Positions 35,247-43,366 of a DNA stretch of 64,000 nt are shown here, piece by piece (the stretch's first letter is position 1; each line of letters opens with the position of its first letter). The position numbers were made by a program, and so were the translations under genes. The stretch is taken from positions 59,891 to 123,890 of the forward strand of contig NZ_CABVQC010000017.1 of the NCBI RefSeq assembly GCF_902499175.1. Reading direction: 5' to 3'. This DNA comes from Burkholderia aenigmatica (GTDB taxonomy: Bacteria; Pseudomonadota; Gammaproteobacteria; Burkholderiales; Burkholderiaceae). The notes beneath the pieces were generated by a model that saw nothing but the letters and a program-made list of their open reading frames with translations, searched no databases and had not been told where the DNA came from.

Positions 35247-35263
35247 CTAGACGATCGGTCTAG
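35247..35263. promoter_or_regulatory. TetR operator candidate upstream of the acuI-like gene
   Basis: CTAGAC (35247-35252), GATCG, GTCTAG (35258-35263) is a perfect inverted repeat of 6-base arms, and the inner 13 bases differ by one base from the site upstream of the regulator gene. It lies 16 bases after the regulator stop and 20 before the acuI-like start. Confidence 0.65.
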
Positions 35264-35283
35264 AAATTAGAAAGGAGGACGGG

Positions 35284-36267
35284 ATGTTCCAGGGCATCGT
35301 GATCGACAAGGACGAAACCGGCCAGCACGCGCGGCTGCAAACGCTGGACGACGCGCAGTTGCCCGCGGGCAATGTAACGGTGCGCGTGGGTTATTCGACG
35401 CTGAACTACAAGGACGGGCTGGCGATTACCGGCAAGAGTCCGGTGGTCCGCAAGTTCCCGATGGTGCCCGGCATCGATCTGGTCGGGGAAGTCGAAGCGA
35501 GCACGCACCCGGACCATCGCCCCGGTGACCAGGTCGTACTCAACGGCTGGGGTGTCGGCGAAACGCACTGGGGCGGCCTCGCGCAGAAAGCCCGCGTCGA
35601 TGGCGACTGGCTGGTGCCGCTGCCGTCCGCCTTTTCGCCGCAGCAGGCGATGGCCATCGGCACGGCGGGCTACACCGCGATGCTGTGCGTGATGGCGCTG
35701 GAGCGGCATGGCGTGCGCCCCGACGACGGCGAGATCGTGGTGACCGGCGCGGCAGGCGGGGTGGGCAGCGTCGCCACGGCTATCCTCGCGCGGCTCGGAT
35801 ACCGCGTCGTCGCGGTGACCGGCCGCCCCGCCGATGCCGACTACCTGCGGCAGCTCGGCGCCGCGGAGATCCTGGAGCGGTCGCAATTCAGCTCGCCCGG
35901 CAAGCCTCTGGGCAAGGAACGCTGGGCCGGCGCGGTCGACGTGGCGGGCAGCCATGTGCTCGCCAACGTGTGCGCGACCACGCGGTACCGCGGCGTCGTG
36001 ACGGCCTGCGGCCTGGCCGCCGGCATGGATTTCCCCGCAACCGTCGCGCCGTTCATCCTGCGCGGCGTGACGCTCGTCGGGATCGACAGCGTCATGTGCC
36101 CGCGCGCCGATCGCCTGGAGGCATGGCGCCGGCTCGCGTCCGACCTCGACGTCGAGAAGCTGGGCACGATCAGCCACCAGGTCGGCCTGGGCGACGTGAT
36201 TCCGCTTGCCGAGGCATTGATCGGCGGCAAGGTTCGCGGCCGCATCGTCGTCGACGTCAACGCGTGA
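35284..36267 (+). CDS. acuI: acrylyl-CoA reductase (NADPH), AcuI/YhdH family
   Basis: A 327-residue zinc-free medium-chain reductase. AcuI reduces toxic acrylyl-CoA to propionyl-CoA with NADPH. Family marks are [26 protein letters not shown] (split near residues 41-66), [18 protein letters not shown] and the nucleotide fold [14 protein letters not shown] near 151-164. AAAGGAGG lies before the ATG at 35284. The gene follows the TetR regulator and is followed by a carboxymuconolactone-type protein gene. A role in acrylate or reactive-carbonyl detoxification is inferred from family and operator; no DMSP lyase gene is nearby. Confidence 0.87.
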   Translation: MFQGIVIDKDETGQHARLQTLDDAQLPAGNVTVRVGYSTLNYKDGLAITGKSPVVRKFPMVPGIDLVGEVEASTHPDHRPGDQVVLNGWGVGETHWGGLAQKARVDGDWLVPLPSAFSPQQAMAIGTAGYTAMLCVMALERHGVRPDDGEIVVTGAAGGVGSVATAILARLGYRVVAVTGRPADADYLRQLGAAEILERSQFSSPGKPLGKERWAGAVDVAGSHVLANVCATTRYRGVVTACGLAAGMDFPATVAPFILRGVTLVGIDSVMCPRADRLEAWRRLASDLDVEKLGTISHQVGLGDVIPLAEALIGGKVRGRIVVDVNA

Positions 36268-36352
36268 CGCCACTGACGACTACCCGCGTTGCTTTATTCG
36301 GACGGCGGCTCGCGCATCGAGCGCGCCCGTGCCACTTTATCCAGGAGACCTC

Positions 36353-36931
36353 ATGACCACCGCAAACACCGCCCCCATCAGCCGCTTTCCCGTGCCCGCG
36401 CTCGACGATTTGCCCGAGGACATTCGCGAACGCATCGCGGCCGTCCAGGAAAAGTCGGGCTTCATCCCGAACGTGTTCCTGACCCTCGCGCATCGTCCGG
36501 ACGAATTTCGCGCGTTCATGGCTTATCACGACGCGCTGATGGACAAGCCGGGCAATCTGAGCAAGGCCGAACGCGAGATGATCGTCGTGGCCACCAGCAG
36601 CGTGAACCAGTGCCAGTACTGCGTCATCGCGCACGGTGCGATCCTGCGGATTCGCGCGAAGGATCCGCTGATCGCCGACCAGGTCGCCACCAACTACCGC
36701 AAGGCCGACATCACCGCCCGGCAGAAGGCGATGCTCGACTTCGCGATGAAGGTGTCGCAGGCCGCGTATCTGGTCGGAGAAGCAGACTTCGACACGCTCA
36801 AGTCGCATGGTTTCGTCGAAGAAGACGTGTGGGACATCATGGCGATCTCGGCGTTCTTCGGCATGTCCAACCGCATTGCGAACGTGACGAACATGCGGCC
36901 GAATGCGGAGTTCTACGCGCTGGGGCGCTGA
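36353..36931 (+). CDS. peroxidase-related AhpD/carboxymuconolactone decarboxylase-like protein
   Basis: A 192-residue alpha-helical protein with the AhpD-type redox motif Cys87-Gln-Tyr-Cys90 and His94 (NQCQYCVIAHGA). Proteins of this peroxidase-related group have disulfide reductase or peroxidase activity. AGGAG at 36343-36347 supports the ATG at 36353 over an in-frame GTG upstream that precedes the site. It lies 85 bases after the acuI-like gene on the same strand, so it is probably part of the TetR-controlled unit and may handle peroxides or electrophiles. Confidence 0.85.
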   Translation: MTTANTAPISRFPVPALDDLPEDIRERIAAVQEKSGFIPNVFLTLAHRPDEFRAFMAYHDALMDKPGNLSKAEREMIVVATSSVNQCQYCVIAHGAILRIRAKDPLIADQVATNYRKADITARQKAMLDFAMKVSQAAYLVGEADFDTLKSHGFVEEDVWDIMAISAFFGMSNRIANVTNMRPNAEFYALGR

Positions 36932-36944
36932 GCGCGCACGCCGT

Positions 36945-37240
36945 TCGGCCGCGTGATCTGGCCCCAGGTCACGTTTCGCTATGGCGAAAGCGGCGTCACC
37001 GGGACGCTGGAAAGCAAGCAGGTCTATCTGGTCACCGCCAGCGGCGGCGTCTATTCCGACGGCCCGTATGCACCCTTCGACTACCAGACCGGCTATCTGA
37101 AGCATCTGCTCGGGTTCATCGGCCTCACCGACGTCCGCGAACTGCGCGTCGAAGGCACCTCGCAGGGCGCGGAGGCGGCGCAAGCGGCGATCGCGAAAAC
37201 CGGGCAGGCATTGCACGCGCTGGTGGAACAGGTTGGTTGA
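36945..37240 (+). pseudogene. truncated FMN-dependent NADH-azoreductase (AzoR) remnant
   Basis: The frame encodes about 98 residues that match only the C-terminal half of AzoR-type flavodoxin-like reductases: [15 protein letters not shown], then [20 protein letters not shown] and [17 protein letters not shown], ending in a helix. Whole enzymes have about 200 residues, and the N-terminal FMN-binding half is absent: the match begins 14 bases after the stop of the CMD-like gene. A GTG at 36953 could start translation, but there is no ribosome binding site. A deletion probably fused the remnant to this unit. AzoR also reduces quinones, in line with the neighbours. Confidence 0.7.
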
Positions 37241-37276
37241 TACGAAGGCGCGCCCGTCGATCGCATGGGCGCTGCC

Positions 37277-37316
37277 GACCGATGCCGGCGCGCAGGTGCA
37301 TGCGCCAGCATCGGTC
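37277..37316. terminator. hairpin between convergent azoR remnant and SDR gene
   Basis: GACCGATGC (37277-37285) and GCATCGGTC (37308-37316) pair perfectly, with a further GGCGC/GCGCC pairing inside. It lies between two convergent units and may end transcription from both sides. Confidence 0.5.
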
Positions 37317-37357
37317 AGCCGCTCACGCTGCCTGGGTAGCACGGCGAATGTCAGCGC

Positions 37358-38233
37358 TCACTCCAGCCCCTTCAGTGCCTCCAGCCCGTCCGGCAGCTTC
37401 GCATCCGGAAACTGCGTCGACAGCGTCACGTCACGCCACTGCGCGGCCTCTTCCGCGCGCTGCTTCTCCGCCTGCTCGCACACGAACAGCGCGTCGCCAC
37501 CGAGCAGCAAACGCATCGGCACATCCTCGCGGCGCGACAGCTCGACGATCAGCGCCGCGATCCGCGCCGGATCGCCGACTTCGTGGCCGCCGTACGCGCC
37601 GAGCAGCTCGAGAATCTTCCCGACCGACGGCTGATAGTCAGGCAGCAGACCGTCGACACCGCGCTTCGCCTGCGCGGCCCAGTCGGTACGCATCCCGCCC
37701 GGTTCGAGCGTGCAGACGCGCACGCCGAACGGCGCGACTTCCTTCGACAGCACGTCGCTGAACCCGCCGACCGCCCACTTCGCAGCCTGATACGCGGACA
37801 AGCCGGCCGTGGACGTGCGCCCGCCGACCGACGACACCTGGAAGATGTGTCCCGCACGCTGCGCGCGCATCGTCGGCAACACCGCACGCGTCAGGTTGAT
37901 CACGCCGAACAGGTTCGTTTCGATCTGGTCGCGGAAATCGTCGGCACCCATCTGCTCGAACGGCGCCGTGTGGCCGTAGCCCGCGTTGTTCACCAGCACG
38001 TCGATGCGGCCGAACGCGTCGCGCGCCGCCGCGACGGCCTGCGCGGCCGCCGCTTCATCGGTGACGTCGAGCGCGACCGGCAGCAATCGGTCGCCATGAC
38101 GCTCGGCCAGATCGGCCAGCCGCGCGGGATCGCGTGCGCCGGCCACCAGCCGGTCGCCCGCCGCCAGCACGGCTTCCGAAATCGCTCGCCCCAGGCCGCG
38201 CGCGGCCCCTGTTACCAGCCAGACTTTCGACAT
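37358..38233 (-). CDS. short-chain dehydrogenase/reductase
   Basis: A 291-residue classical SDR. The NAD(P) motif is TGAARGLGRAI (residues 9-19), followed by NNAGYGH, catalytic Ser in QVSSVGG and the YQAAK active-site pair. C-terminal features suggest an oxidoreductase acting on a small carbonyl compound. AAGGAG lies before the ATG at 38233. The TetR gene upstream on the same strand carries an operator-like repeat that also precedes this gene, so the SDR is probably its target. The substrate is unknown. Confidence 0.87.
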   Translation of the reverse strand: MSKVWLVTGAARGLGRAISEAVLAAGDRLVAGARDPARLADLAERHGDRLLPVALDVTDEAAAAQAVAAARDAFGRIDVLVNNAGYGHTAPFEQMGADDFRDQIETNLFGVINLTRAVLPTMRAQRAGHIFQVSSVGGRTSTAGLSAYQAAKWAVGGFSDVLSKEVAPFGVRVCTLEPGGMRTDWAAQAKRGVDGLLPDYQPSVGKILELLGAYGGHEVGDPARIAALIVELSRREDVPMRLLLGGDALFVCEQAEKQRAEEAAQWRDVTLSTQFPDAKLPDGLEALKGLE

Positions 38234-38265
38234 TTTTCCACTCCTTGATCGTAGTGAAACCACAA

Positions 38266-38287
38266 AATGAATGATTACTCACTCATT
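38266..38287. promoter_or_regulatory. TetR operator candidate upstream of the SDR gene
   Basis: AATGAATGA (38266-38274), four bases, TCACTCATT (38279-38287): a nine-base inverted repeat with one mismatch. The same architecture occurs before the TetR gene at 39000-39021. Confidence 0.6.
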
Positions 38288-38407
38288 AATAACGGCGATG
38301 TACCGGTCGTTCATGACCTCCATCGCCCTGCCTGAAACCCGCTACCCGTCATCGCCGCTGCGCGTGAGCGTGAAACCGCACGCGCCGTCACGACGGCAAC
38401 CCTTGCC

Positions 38408-38986
38408 TCACACCGCGTGCAACACGGCCCACAACGCGCGAAACCCGGCCTCCCGGTACGCGTCGGCCCGCGCCGGATCGTGTGCGATCGACTCCATCGC
38501 CGTTTCCGCGATCGACGTAAACAACGCTGCGCAGAACGCGTGTGCTTCGTCGGGTTTCAGCGCGCCGGACGTCGCCACCTGCTCGCGCAGCAGCGCATTG
38601 ATCCCGCCGAAGCCTTCGGCGCCGGCCGCGCGATGCGCGTCGTCGATGCGCCCGCTCACGCCGAGCTGCTGCAGCGCGCGCCGCCCGTCCGGATTCGCGA
38701 CGCCCCACGACACATAGCCGTTCCACGCATGCCGCACGGCCTGCTCGACCGGCGCGTGTTCCGGAAACCCGGCCATCATCGCTTCGCGCATCCCGGCCTT
38801 CAGGCTCACGTACAGCGCGTTCAGCAACGCGTCCTTGGTCTCGAAATACGTGAACACCGTGCCTTCCGCCACGCCGGCGAGCCGCGCGATGCGCGCGGTC
38901 GTCGCGGTTGCGCCGTCCTCGGCAAGCGCGCGAGCGGCCGCGGCGAGGATGGCTTCGTGCTTGTCGGGACTGCGCGGTCGGGCCAC
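38408..38986 (-). CDS. TetR-family regulator of the SDR gene
   Basis: A 192-residue TetR regulator with an N-terminal helix-turn-helix (ARIARLAGVAEGTVFTYFETKDALLNAL, residues about 31-58) and a ligand domain of the AcrR type. AAAGGA lies seven bases before a GTG at 38986, giving the normal start VARPRSPDKHE; a TTG ten codons upstream lies inside the operator candidate. It precedes the SDR gene by 174 bases in the same direction, and both genes carry the same inverted repeat. I infer autorepression and repression of the SDR gene. Confidence 0.85.
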   Translation of the reverse strand: MARPRSPDKHEAILAAAARALAEDGATATTARIARLAGVAEGTVFTYFETKDALLNALYVSLKAGMREAMMAGFPEHAPVEQAVRHAWNGYVSWGVANPDGRRALQQLGVSGRIDDAHRAAGAEGFGGINALLREQVATSGALKPDEAHAFCAALFTSIAETAMESIAHDPARADAYREAGFRALWAVLHAV

Positions 38987-38999
38987 GTTCGATTCCTTT

Positions 39000-39021
39000 A
39001 ATGAGTGAGCGCTCAATCATA
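39000..39021. promoter_or_regulatory. TetR operator candidate upstream of the TetR gene
   Basis: AATGAGTGA (39000-39008), GCGC, TCAATCATA (39013-39021). It repeats the arms and the 4-base spacing of the site before the SDR gene, 13 bases ahead of the TetR start codon. Confidence 0.6.
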
Positions 39022-39188
39022 ATGGGGCGATCATGCGGAATGCAAGGCCTGTTACATCCGGGCGAACCCATACACAATCCGTCAAAACCGGGCACTATTA
39101 GCGTTTTCACGTACTGGTGCGTTCACGTATCGGCGCCCGGTGCCTTGACGTTCGTTTCACGTTCACCGTTTCACACCGCGAACCTCCC

Positions 39189-40664
39189 ATGACGAATCAG
39201 CCTACCCAGACCGCGGCCGACCGGCCCGTCGACATGATCATCTTCGGCGGCGGCGGCGACCTGGCCGCCCGCAAGCTGTTGCCCGCGCTGTACATGGCGC
39301 ACCTGCACTGCAACCTTCCGCCCGAGACGCGCATCATCGCGGTCGGCCGCCGCGACTGGGGCATCGACGGCTATCGCAAGTTCATGGACGAGCAGTCGCG
39401 CCCGTTCATCGATGAAAAGGCGTTCGATCCCGCGGCCTGGAGCCGTTTCCTCGACCTGTTCAAGTACGTGCTGATCGACGTGAACGCGCCGGACGACTAC
39501 CTGCGGCTCGCGGAAGCGGCGCGCGGCGACGCGATCCGCGTGTTCTACCTGTCGACGTCGCCGGAGCTGTTCACGACGATCTGCGACAACCTGTCGGCCG
39601 CGCATCTCGTCGACCGGCACTCGCGCGTCGTCCTCGAAAAGCCGCTCGGCCACGATCTCGCGTCCGCGAAGGCGATCAACGATGCGGTCGGCAAGCACTT
39701 CGAGGAATCGCAGATCTATCGGATCGACCACTATCTCGGCAAGGAAACCGTGCAGAACCTGATGGTGCTGCGCTTCGGCAACCCGATCTTCGGGCCGCTG
39801 TGGCAGGCGCCCAGCATCCGCAGCGTGCAGATCACGGTGGCGGAGTCGGTGGGCGTCGGCAGCCGCGCGGGCTTCTACGACCATACCGGCGCGCTGCGCG
39901 ACATGGTGCAGAACCACCTGCTGCAGCTGCTGTGCATCGTCGCGATGGAGCCGCCGGTGTCGCTCGACCCGGACGCGGTGCGCGACGAAAAGCTGAAGGT
40001 GCTGCGCTCGCTGCGGCCGATGGCGGTGGCCGACGTCGCGCGCGACACGGTGCGCGGCCAGTACACGGCCGGCGCGGTCGACGGCCAGCCGGTCAAGGGC
40101 TATCTCGAGGAAGACAACGTGCCGGCGGACAGCCGCGCGGAAACCTTCGTCGCGCTGCGCGCGCACATCAACAACTGGCGCTGGGCGAACGTGCCGTTCT
40201 TCCTGCGCACCGGCAAGCGGCTGCAGCGCCGCCAGTCGGAAATCGTGATCGAGTTCGCAGACATGCCGTTCTCGATCATCCCGACCGGCCCGCGCCACTA
40301 CAGCAACCGCCTCGTGATCCAGCTCCAGCCGGAAGAGTCGATCCAGCTGCAGATGCTCGCGAAGGAACCGGGCAGCGGGATGAACATGGTACCCGTGAGC
40401 CTGAACCTCGACCTGCAGCAGGCGATTCCGGAGCGGCGCGCGGAAGCATACGAGCGTTTGCTGATCGACGTGATCCGCGGCCGCCTCACGCACTTCATGC
40501 GCCGCGACGAACTCGAAGCCGCGTGGTCGTGGGTCGAGCCGATCCTCGACGGCTGGAAGCAGCTCGGCGACCGGCCGCGCCTGTACACGGCGGGCACGTT
40601 CGGGCCCGCAGCTTCGTCGGCGCTGCTCGCGCGCGACGGGATGTCCTGGGCCGAAGAGGCGTAA
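39189..40664 (+). CDS. zwf: glucose-6-phosphate 1-dehydrogenase
   Basis: The enzyme oxidises glucose 6-phosphate to 6-phosphogluconolactone with NAD(P), feeding the Entner-Doudoroff and pentose phosphate routes. The 491-residue product has the coenzyme motif GGGGDLAARKL (residues 20-30), EKPLG (150-154) and the substrate motif RIDHYLGKE (178-186) with the catalytic His. The ATG at 39189 begins the normal chain, although the frame is open further upstream. No pgl, glk or edd gene is adjacent, so it may be an extra copy beside a zwf in a glucose cluster elsewhere. Confidence 0.92.
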   Translation: MTNQPTQTAADRPVDMIIFGGGGDLAARKLLPALYMAHLHCNLPPETRIIAVGRRDWGIDGYRKFMDEQSRPFIDEKAFDPAAWSRFLDLFKYVLIDVNAPDDYLRLAEAARGDAIRVFYLSTSPELFTTICDNLSAAHLVDRHSRVVLEKPLGHDLASAKAINDAVGKHFEESQIYRIDHYLGKETVQNLMVLRFGNPIFGPLWQAPSIRSVQITVAESVGVGSRAGFYDHTGALRDMVQNHLLQLLCIVAMEPPVSLDPDAVRDEKLKVLRSLRPMAVADVARDTVRGQYTAGAVDGQPVKGYLEEDNVPADSRAETFVALRAHINNWRWANVPFFLRTGKRLQRRQSEIVIEFADMPFSIIPTGPRHYSNRLVIQLQPEESIQLQMLAKEPGSGMNMVPVSLNLDLQQAIPERRAEAYERLLIDVIRGRLTHFMRRDELEAAWSWVEPILDGWKQLGDRPRLYTAGTFGPAASSALLARDGMSWAEEA

Positions 40665-40750
40665 CGGCTGCTGCACGACGGTGTGCCGCCCGCGCGGCAC
40701 GCCGGATCCCCTGGGGCTGTGCCCGCCCCGTCTTCCCCGCGAGCCCGCTG

Positions 40751-41689
40751 CTACAGCGGCTCCATCCACACGGCCTTGCGACGCGCCGGCGCGTCGCTGC
40801 TGCCGCCGCCCAGCACCTCGATCATGTAGTCGACGAACGACGCGATCCGCGACGAGATCGCGGTATTGCGGTAGTACACCGCATGGATCGGCTGCTCGAC
40901 CTCGAGCGTCTGGCGCGCGAGCACCTGCACGAGCCGGCCCGCTTCGCGATCCTGCGCGGTCATGAAATCCGACAGGCAGACGACGCCCGCGCCCTCCAGC
41001 CCGAGCTGCCGCAGCGTCTCGCCGCTCGACGAACAGACGTCCGGCTCGATGCGGCACGCTTCGCCGTCGGTGCCGAGGATCGGCCACACGTTCAGCGATT
41101 CGGGCTGCGTGAAACCGAGCAGCGTGTGCTTGTCGAGATCCTCGGCCTTGCGCGGCTGGCCGTGCGCGTCGAGATACGCGGGGCTCGCCAGGATGCGCAG
41201 CCGGCTGTTGCCGATGCGCCGGCTGTGCAGCGTCGAATCCTTCAACCGGCCGATCCGGATCGCGACATCGGTGCGCCGCTCCAGCAGGTCGATGATGCCC
41301 TCGTTGCTGTTCAGCTCCAGCTCGACCTTCGGGAAGCGTTCGCGATAGCCGCGCACGAGCGGCACGATCACATGCAGCATGAACGGCGTCGCCGCATCGA
41401 TACGCAGCCGCCCCGACGGCATTTCGCGTCGCGCGAGCATCTGCTCCTCCGCCGTCTCGACCGATTCGATGATCGCGCGCGCGTCCTGCAGGAACGCGCG
41501 CCCTTCCTCGGTCAGTTCGAGCCGGCGCGTGGTCCGGCGCAGCAGCGTGGTCTTCAGCTTCTCCTCGAGCCGCCCGAGTGTGCGGCTCGCCGCGGACACC
41601 GTGAGGTCGAGCTGCTGCGCGGCAGCCGTGATCGAACCGGAATCGACCACGGCGGTAAAGGCCTGGAGTTCGTCGAGCGTGATCTTCAT
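40751..41689 (-). CDS. LysR-family regulator of the redox cluster
   Basis: A 312-residue LysR regulator of the CrgA/YafC branch, with helix-turn-helix FTAVVDSGSITAAAQQLDLTVSAASRTL (residues about 11-38) and effector domain GRLRIDAATPFMLHVIVPLV. It diverges from an MFS gene across 109 bases that contain a palindrome TTGATTTNAAATCAA; the same palindrome precedes the aldo-keto reductase gene 2.6 kb away. In E. coli the related yafC neighbours the reductase gene dkgB, which matches this pairing. The regulator probably controls both units. The effector is unknown. Confidence 0.86.
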   Translation of the reverse strand: MKITLDELQAFTAVVDSGSITAAAQQLDLTVSAASRTLGRLEEKLKTTLLRRTTRRLELTEEGRAFLQDARAIIESVETAEEQMLARREMPSGRLRIDAATPFMLHVIVPLVRGYRERFPKVELELNSNEGIIDLLERRTDVAIRIGRLKDSTLHSRRIGNSRLRILASPAYLDAHGQPRKAEDLDKHTLLGFTQPESLNVWPILGTDGEACRIEPDVCSSSGETLRQLGLEGAGVVCLSDFMTAQDREAGRLVQVLARQTLEVEQPIHAVYYRNTAISSRIASFVDYMIEVLGGGSSDAPARRKAVWMEPL

Positions 41690-41699
41690 GGCGGCACTA

Positions 41700-41714
41700 T
41701 TGATTTGAAATCAA
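41700..41714. promoter_or_regulatory. LysR operator candidate between the regulator and MFS genes
   Basis: TTGATTT, G, AAATCAA is a perfect inverted repeat and contains the LysR T-N11-A core. It lies 11 bases before the regulator start and about 85 before the MFS gene. Confidence 0.65.
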
Positions 41715-41798
41715 AACAATTTGGTTTATAGACCAGTTTTTCCGCAAAAGTAAAGCCGGCACACTGCGATCCATCCTGACTGGAACCTGGATCCCATC

Positions 41799-43001
41799 AT
41801 GCCACTCGCCCTGCTTGCGCTGACCATCAGCGCCTTTGCCATCGGCACCACCGAATTCGTGATCGTCGGGCTGATCCCGACGATCGGCGCCGATCTCGGC
41901 GTCAGCCTGCCGTCCGCCGGCCTGCTCGTCAGCCTCTATGCGCTGAGCGTCGCGATCGGCGCGCCGCTGCTCACCGCGCTCACCGGCCGCGTGCCGCGCA
42001 AGACGCTGCTCGCCGGGCTGATGGCGCTGTTCACCGTCGGCAACCTCGTCGCGTGGCAAGCGCCGAGCTACGAATCGCTGATCGTCGCGCGCGTCCTCAC
42101 CGGCCTCGCGCACGGCGTGTTCTTCTCGGTCGGCTCGATCATCGCGACCACGCTCGTGCCGAAGGACAAGGCCGCCAGCGCGATCGCGACGATGTTCAGC
42201 GGGATGACCGTCGCATTCGTCGCCGGGATTCCGCTCGGCACCTTCATCGGCCAGCACTTCGGCTGGCGCGCGACGTTCCTGATCGTCGCGCTGTTCGGCC
42301 TCGTCGCCTTCATCGGCGCAGTGGCCTTCGTGCCGCGCGGGCTGCCGCAGACGCCGCCGGCACCGCTTGCCCGCCAGTTGCGCGTGCTGGCCCAGCCGCG
42401 CCTGCTGCTCGTCTTCGCGATGACGGCCGTCGGCTACGGCGGTTCGCTGATCGCGTTCACGTACATGGCGCCGCTGCTCGAACAGATCGCCGGCTTCACG
42501 CCGTCGCAGGTCAGCCTCGTGCTCGTCGGCTACGGCGTGTCGGTCGCGTTCGGCAACGTGTGGGGCGGCAAGCTCGCGGATGCCGTCGGCCCGGTGAAGG
42601 CACTCAAGCGGATCTTCCTGCTGCTCGCGATCGTGCTGCTCGCGCTGACCTTCACGATCCACGTGAAATGGCTCGCGGTGCTGACGATGCTCGCCTGGGG
42701 TGCCGTCGCGTTCGGCAACGTGCCGGGGCTGCAGGTGTACGTCGTCAAGCAGGCGCGCCACTTCGCGCCGGACGCCACCGACGTCGCGTCGGGCTTCAAC
42801 ATCGCCGCCTTCAACCTCGGCGTGGCCGGCGGCTCGTCGCTCGGCGGCCTGATCGTCGCGAACGTGGGCCTCGGCCACACGCCGTGGATCGCTGCCGTCG
42901 TCACGCTGGGCGCGTTCGCGCTCACCGCACTGAGCGGCCGTCTCGACCGCCGCCACGGGCTGCCGGAACGCACGGCCGAACCCGTCGAACTCGCCCATTG
43001 A
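41799..43001 (+). CDS. MFS transporter, DHA1 (AraJ-like) type
   Basis: A 400-residue, 12-segment major facilitator of the drug:proton antiporter-1 group. The opening PLALLALTISAFAIGTTEFVIVGLIPTIG (split at the first helix) is typical of AraJ/YdhP-like exporters, with the GTTEF motif for proton coupling and ARVLTGLAHGVFFSVGS in helix 4-5. It is the first gene of a unit with the MoaF-like and LLM oxidoreductase genes, under the palindrome shared with the aldo-keto reductase gene. Export of a toxic or signalling compound is inferred. Confidence 0.87.
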   Translation: MPLALLALTISAFAIGTTEFVIVGLIPTIGADLGVSLPSAGLLVSLYALSVAIGAPLLTALTGRVPRKTLLAGLMALFTVGNLVAWQAPSYESLIVARVLTGLAHGVFFSVGSIIATTLVPKDKAASAIATMFSGMTVAFVAGIPLGTFIGQHFGWRATFLIVALFGLVAFIGAVAFVPRGLPQTPPAPLARQLRVLAQPRLLLVFAMTAVGYGGSLIAFTYMAPLLEQIAGFTPSQVSLVLVGYGVSVAFGNVWGGKLADAVGPVKALKRIFLLLAIVLLALTFTIHVKWLAVLTMLAWGAVAFGNVPGLQVYVVKQARHFAPDATDVASGFNIAAFNLGVAGGSSLGGLIVANVGLGHTPWIAAVVTLGAFALTALSGRLDRRHGLPERTAEPVELAH

Positions 43002-43030
43002 ACGTCACTTTTTTGCAGGAGCTCACCAGC

Positions 43031-43354
43031 ATGAACGCATCGACCCAACGTCCGCCGTTCGCCGGCAAGACTTTCGAAGTCCGTTACGACGGCCTCACCG
43101 CACTCAACGCGTACGACGAGGATGGCCTCCACATGCGCTACGAGATCACCGAAGGCCCGTACGCGGGCGCGAAGGGTGAAGTCGAATACACGTGGCAGCC
43201 CGTCGCCGGCGAGACCTACGCGATCTCGTGGCAGGAAGCCGACCGTGCGACGGTCGTGCACATCGACGATTTCGCCGCCGGTACGTCGCGCTCGTTCTTC
43301 ACCGCGTCGTCGCTCGATTTCTATCGCCTCGAAGGCAGCCTGCGCGCGGTCTGA
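43031..43354 (+). CDS. MoaF-like small protein
   Basis: A 107-residue soluble protein that resembles the MoaF-related lipocalin-like fold: GKTFEVRYDGLTALNAYDED, then MRYEITEGPYAGAKGEVEYTWQ and YAISWQEADRATVVHIDDF, a series of beta strands, ending LDFYRLEGSLRAV. MoaF was named in molybdenum cofactor operons, but this small version is common beside oxidoreductase genes and its role is unclear. AGGAG precedes the ATG at 43031. It lies 29 bases after the MFS gene and 12 before the LLM gene, so it is clearly part of that unit. Confidence 0.75.
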   Translation: MNASTQRPPFAGKTFEVRYDGLTALNAYDEDGLHMRYEITEGPYAGAKGEVEYTWQPVAGETYAISWQEADRATVVHIDDFAAGTSRSFFTASSLDFYRLEGSLRAV

Positions 43355-43366
43355 ACGGAACCCGAC

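Noticed and set aside
39171..41087. Minus-strand open frame of 638 codons across zwf
   Set aside because: It lies opposite zwf and overlaps a real LysR gene in another frame. No ribosome binding site and no domain.
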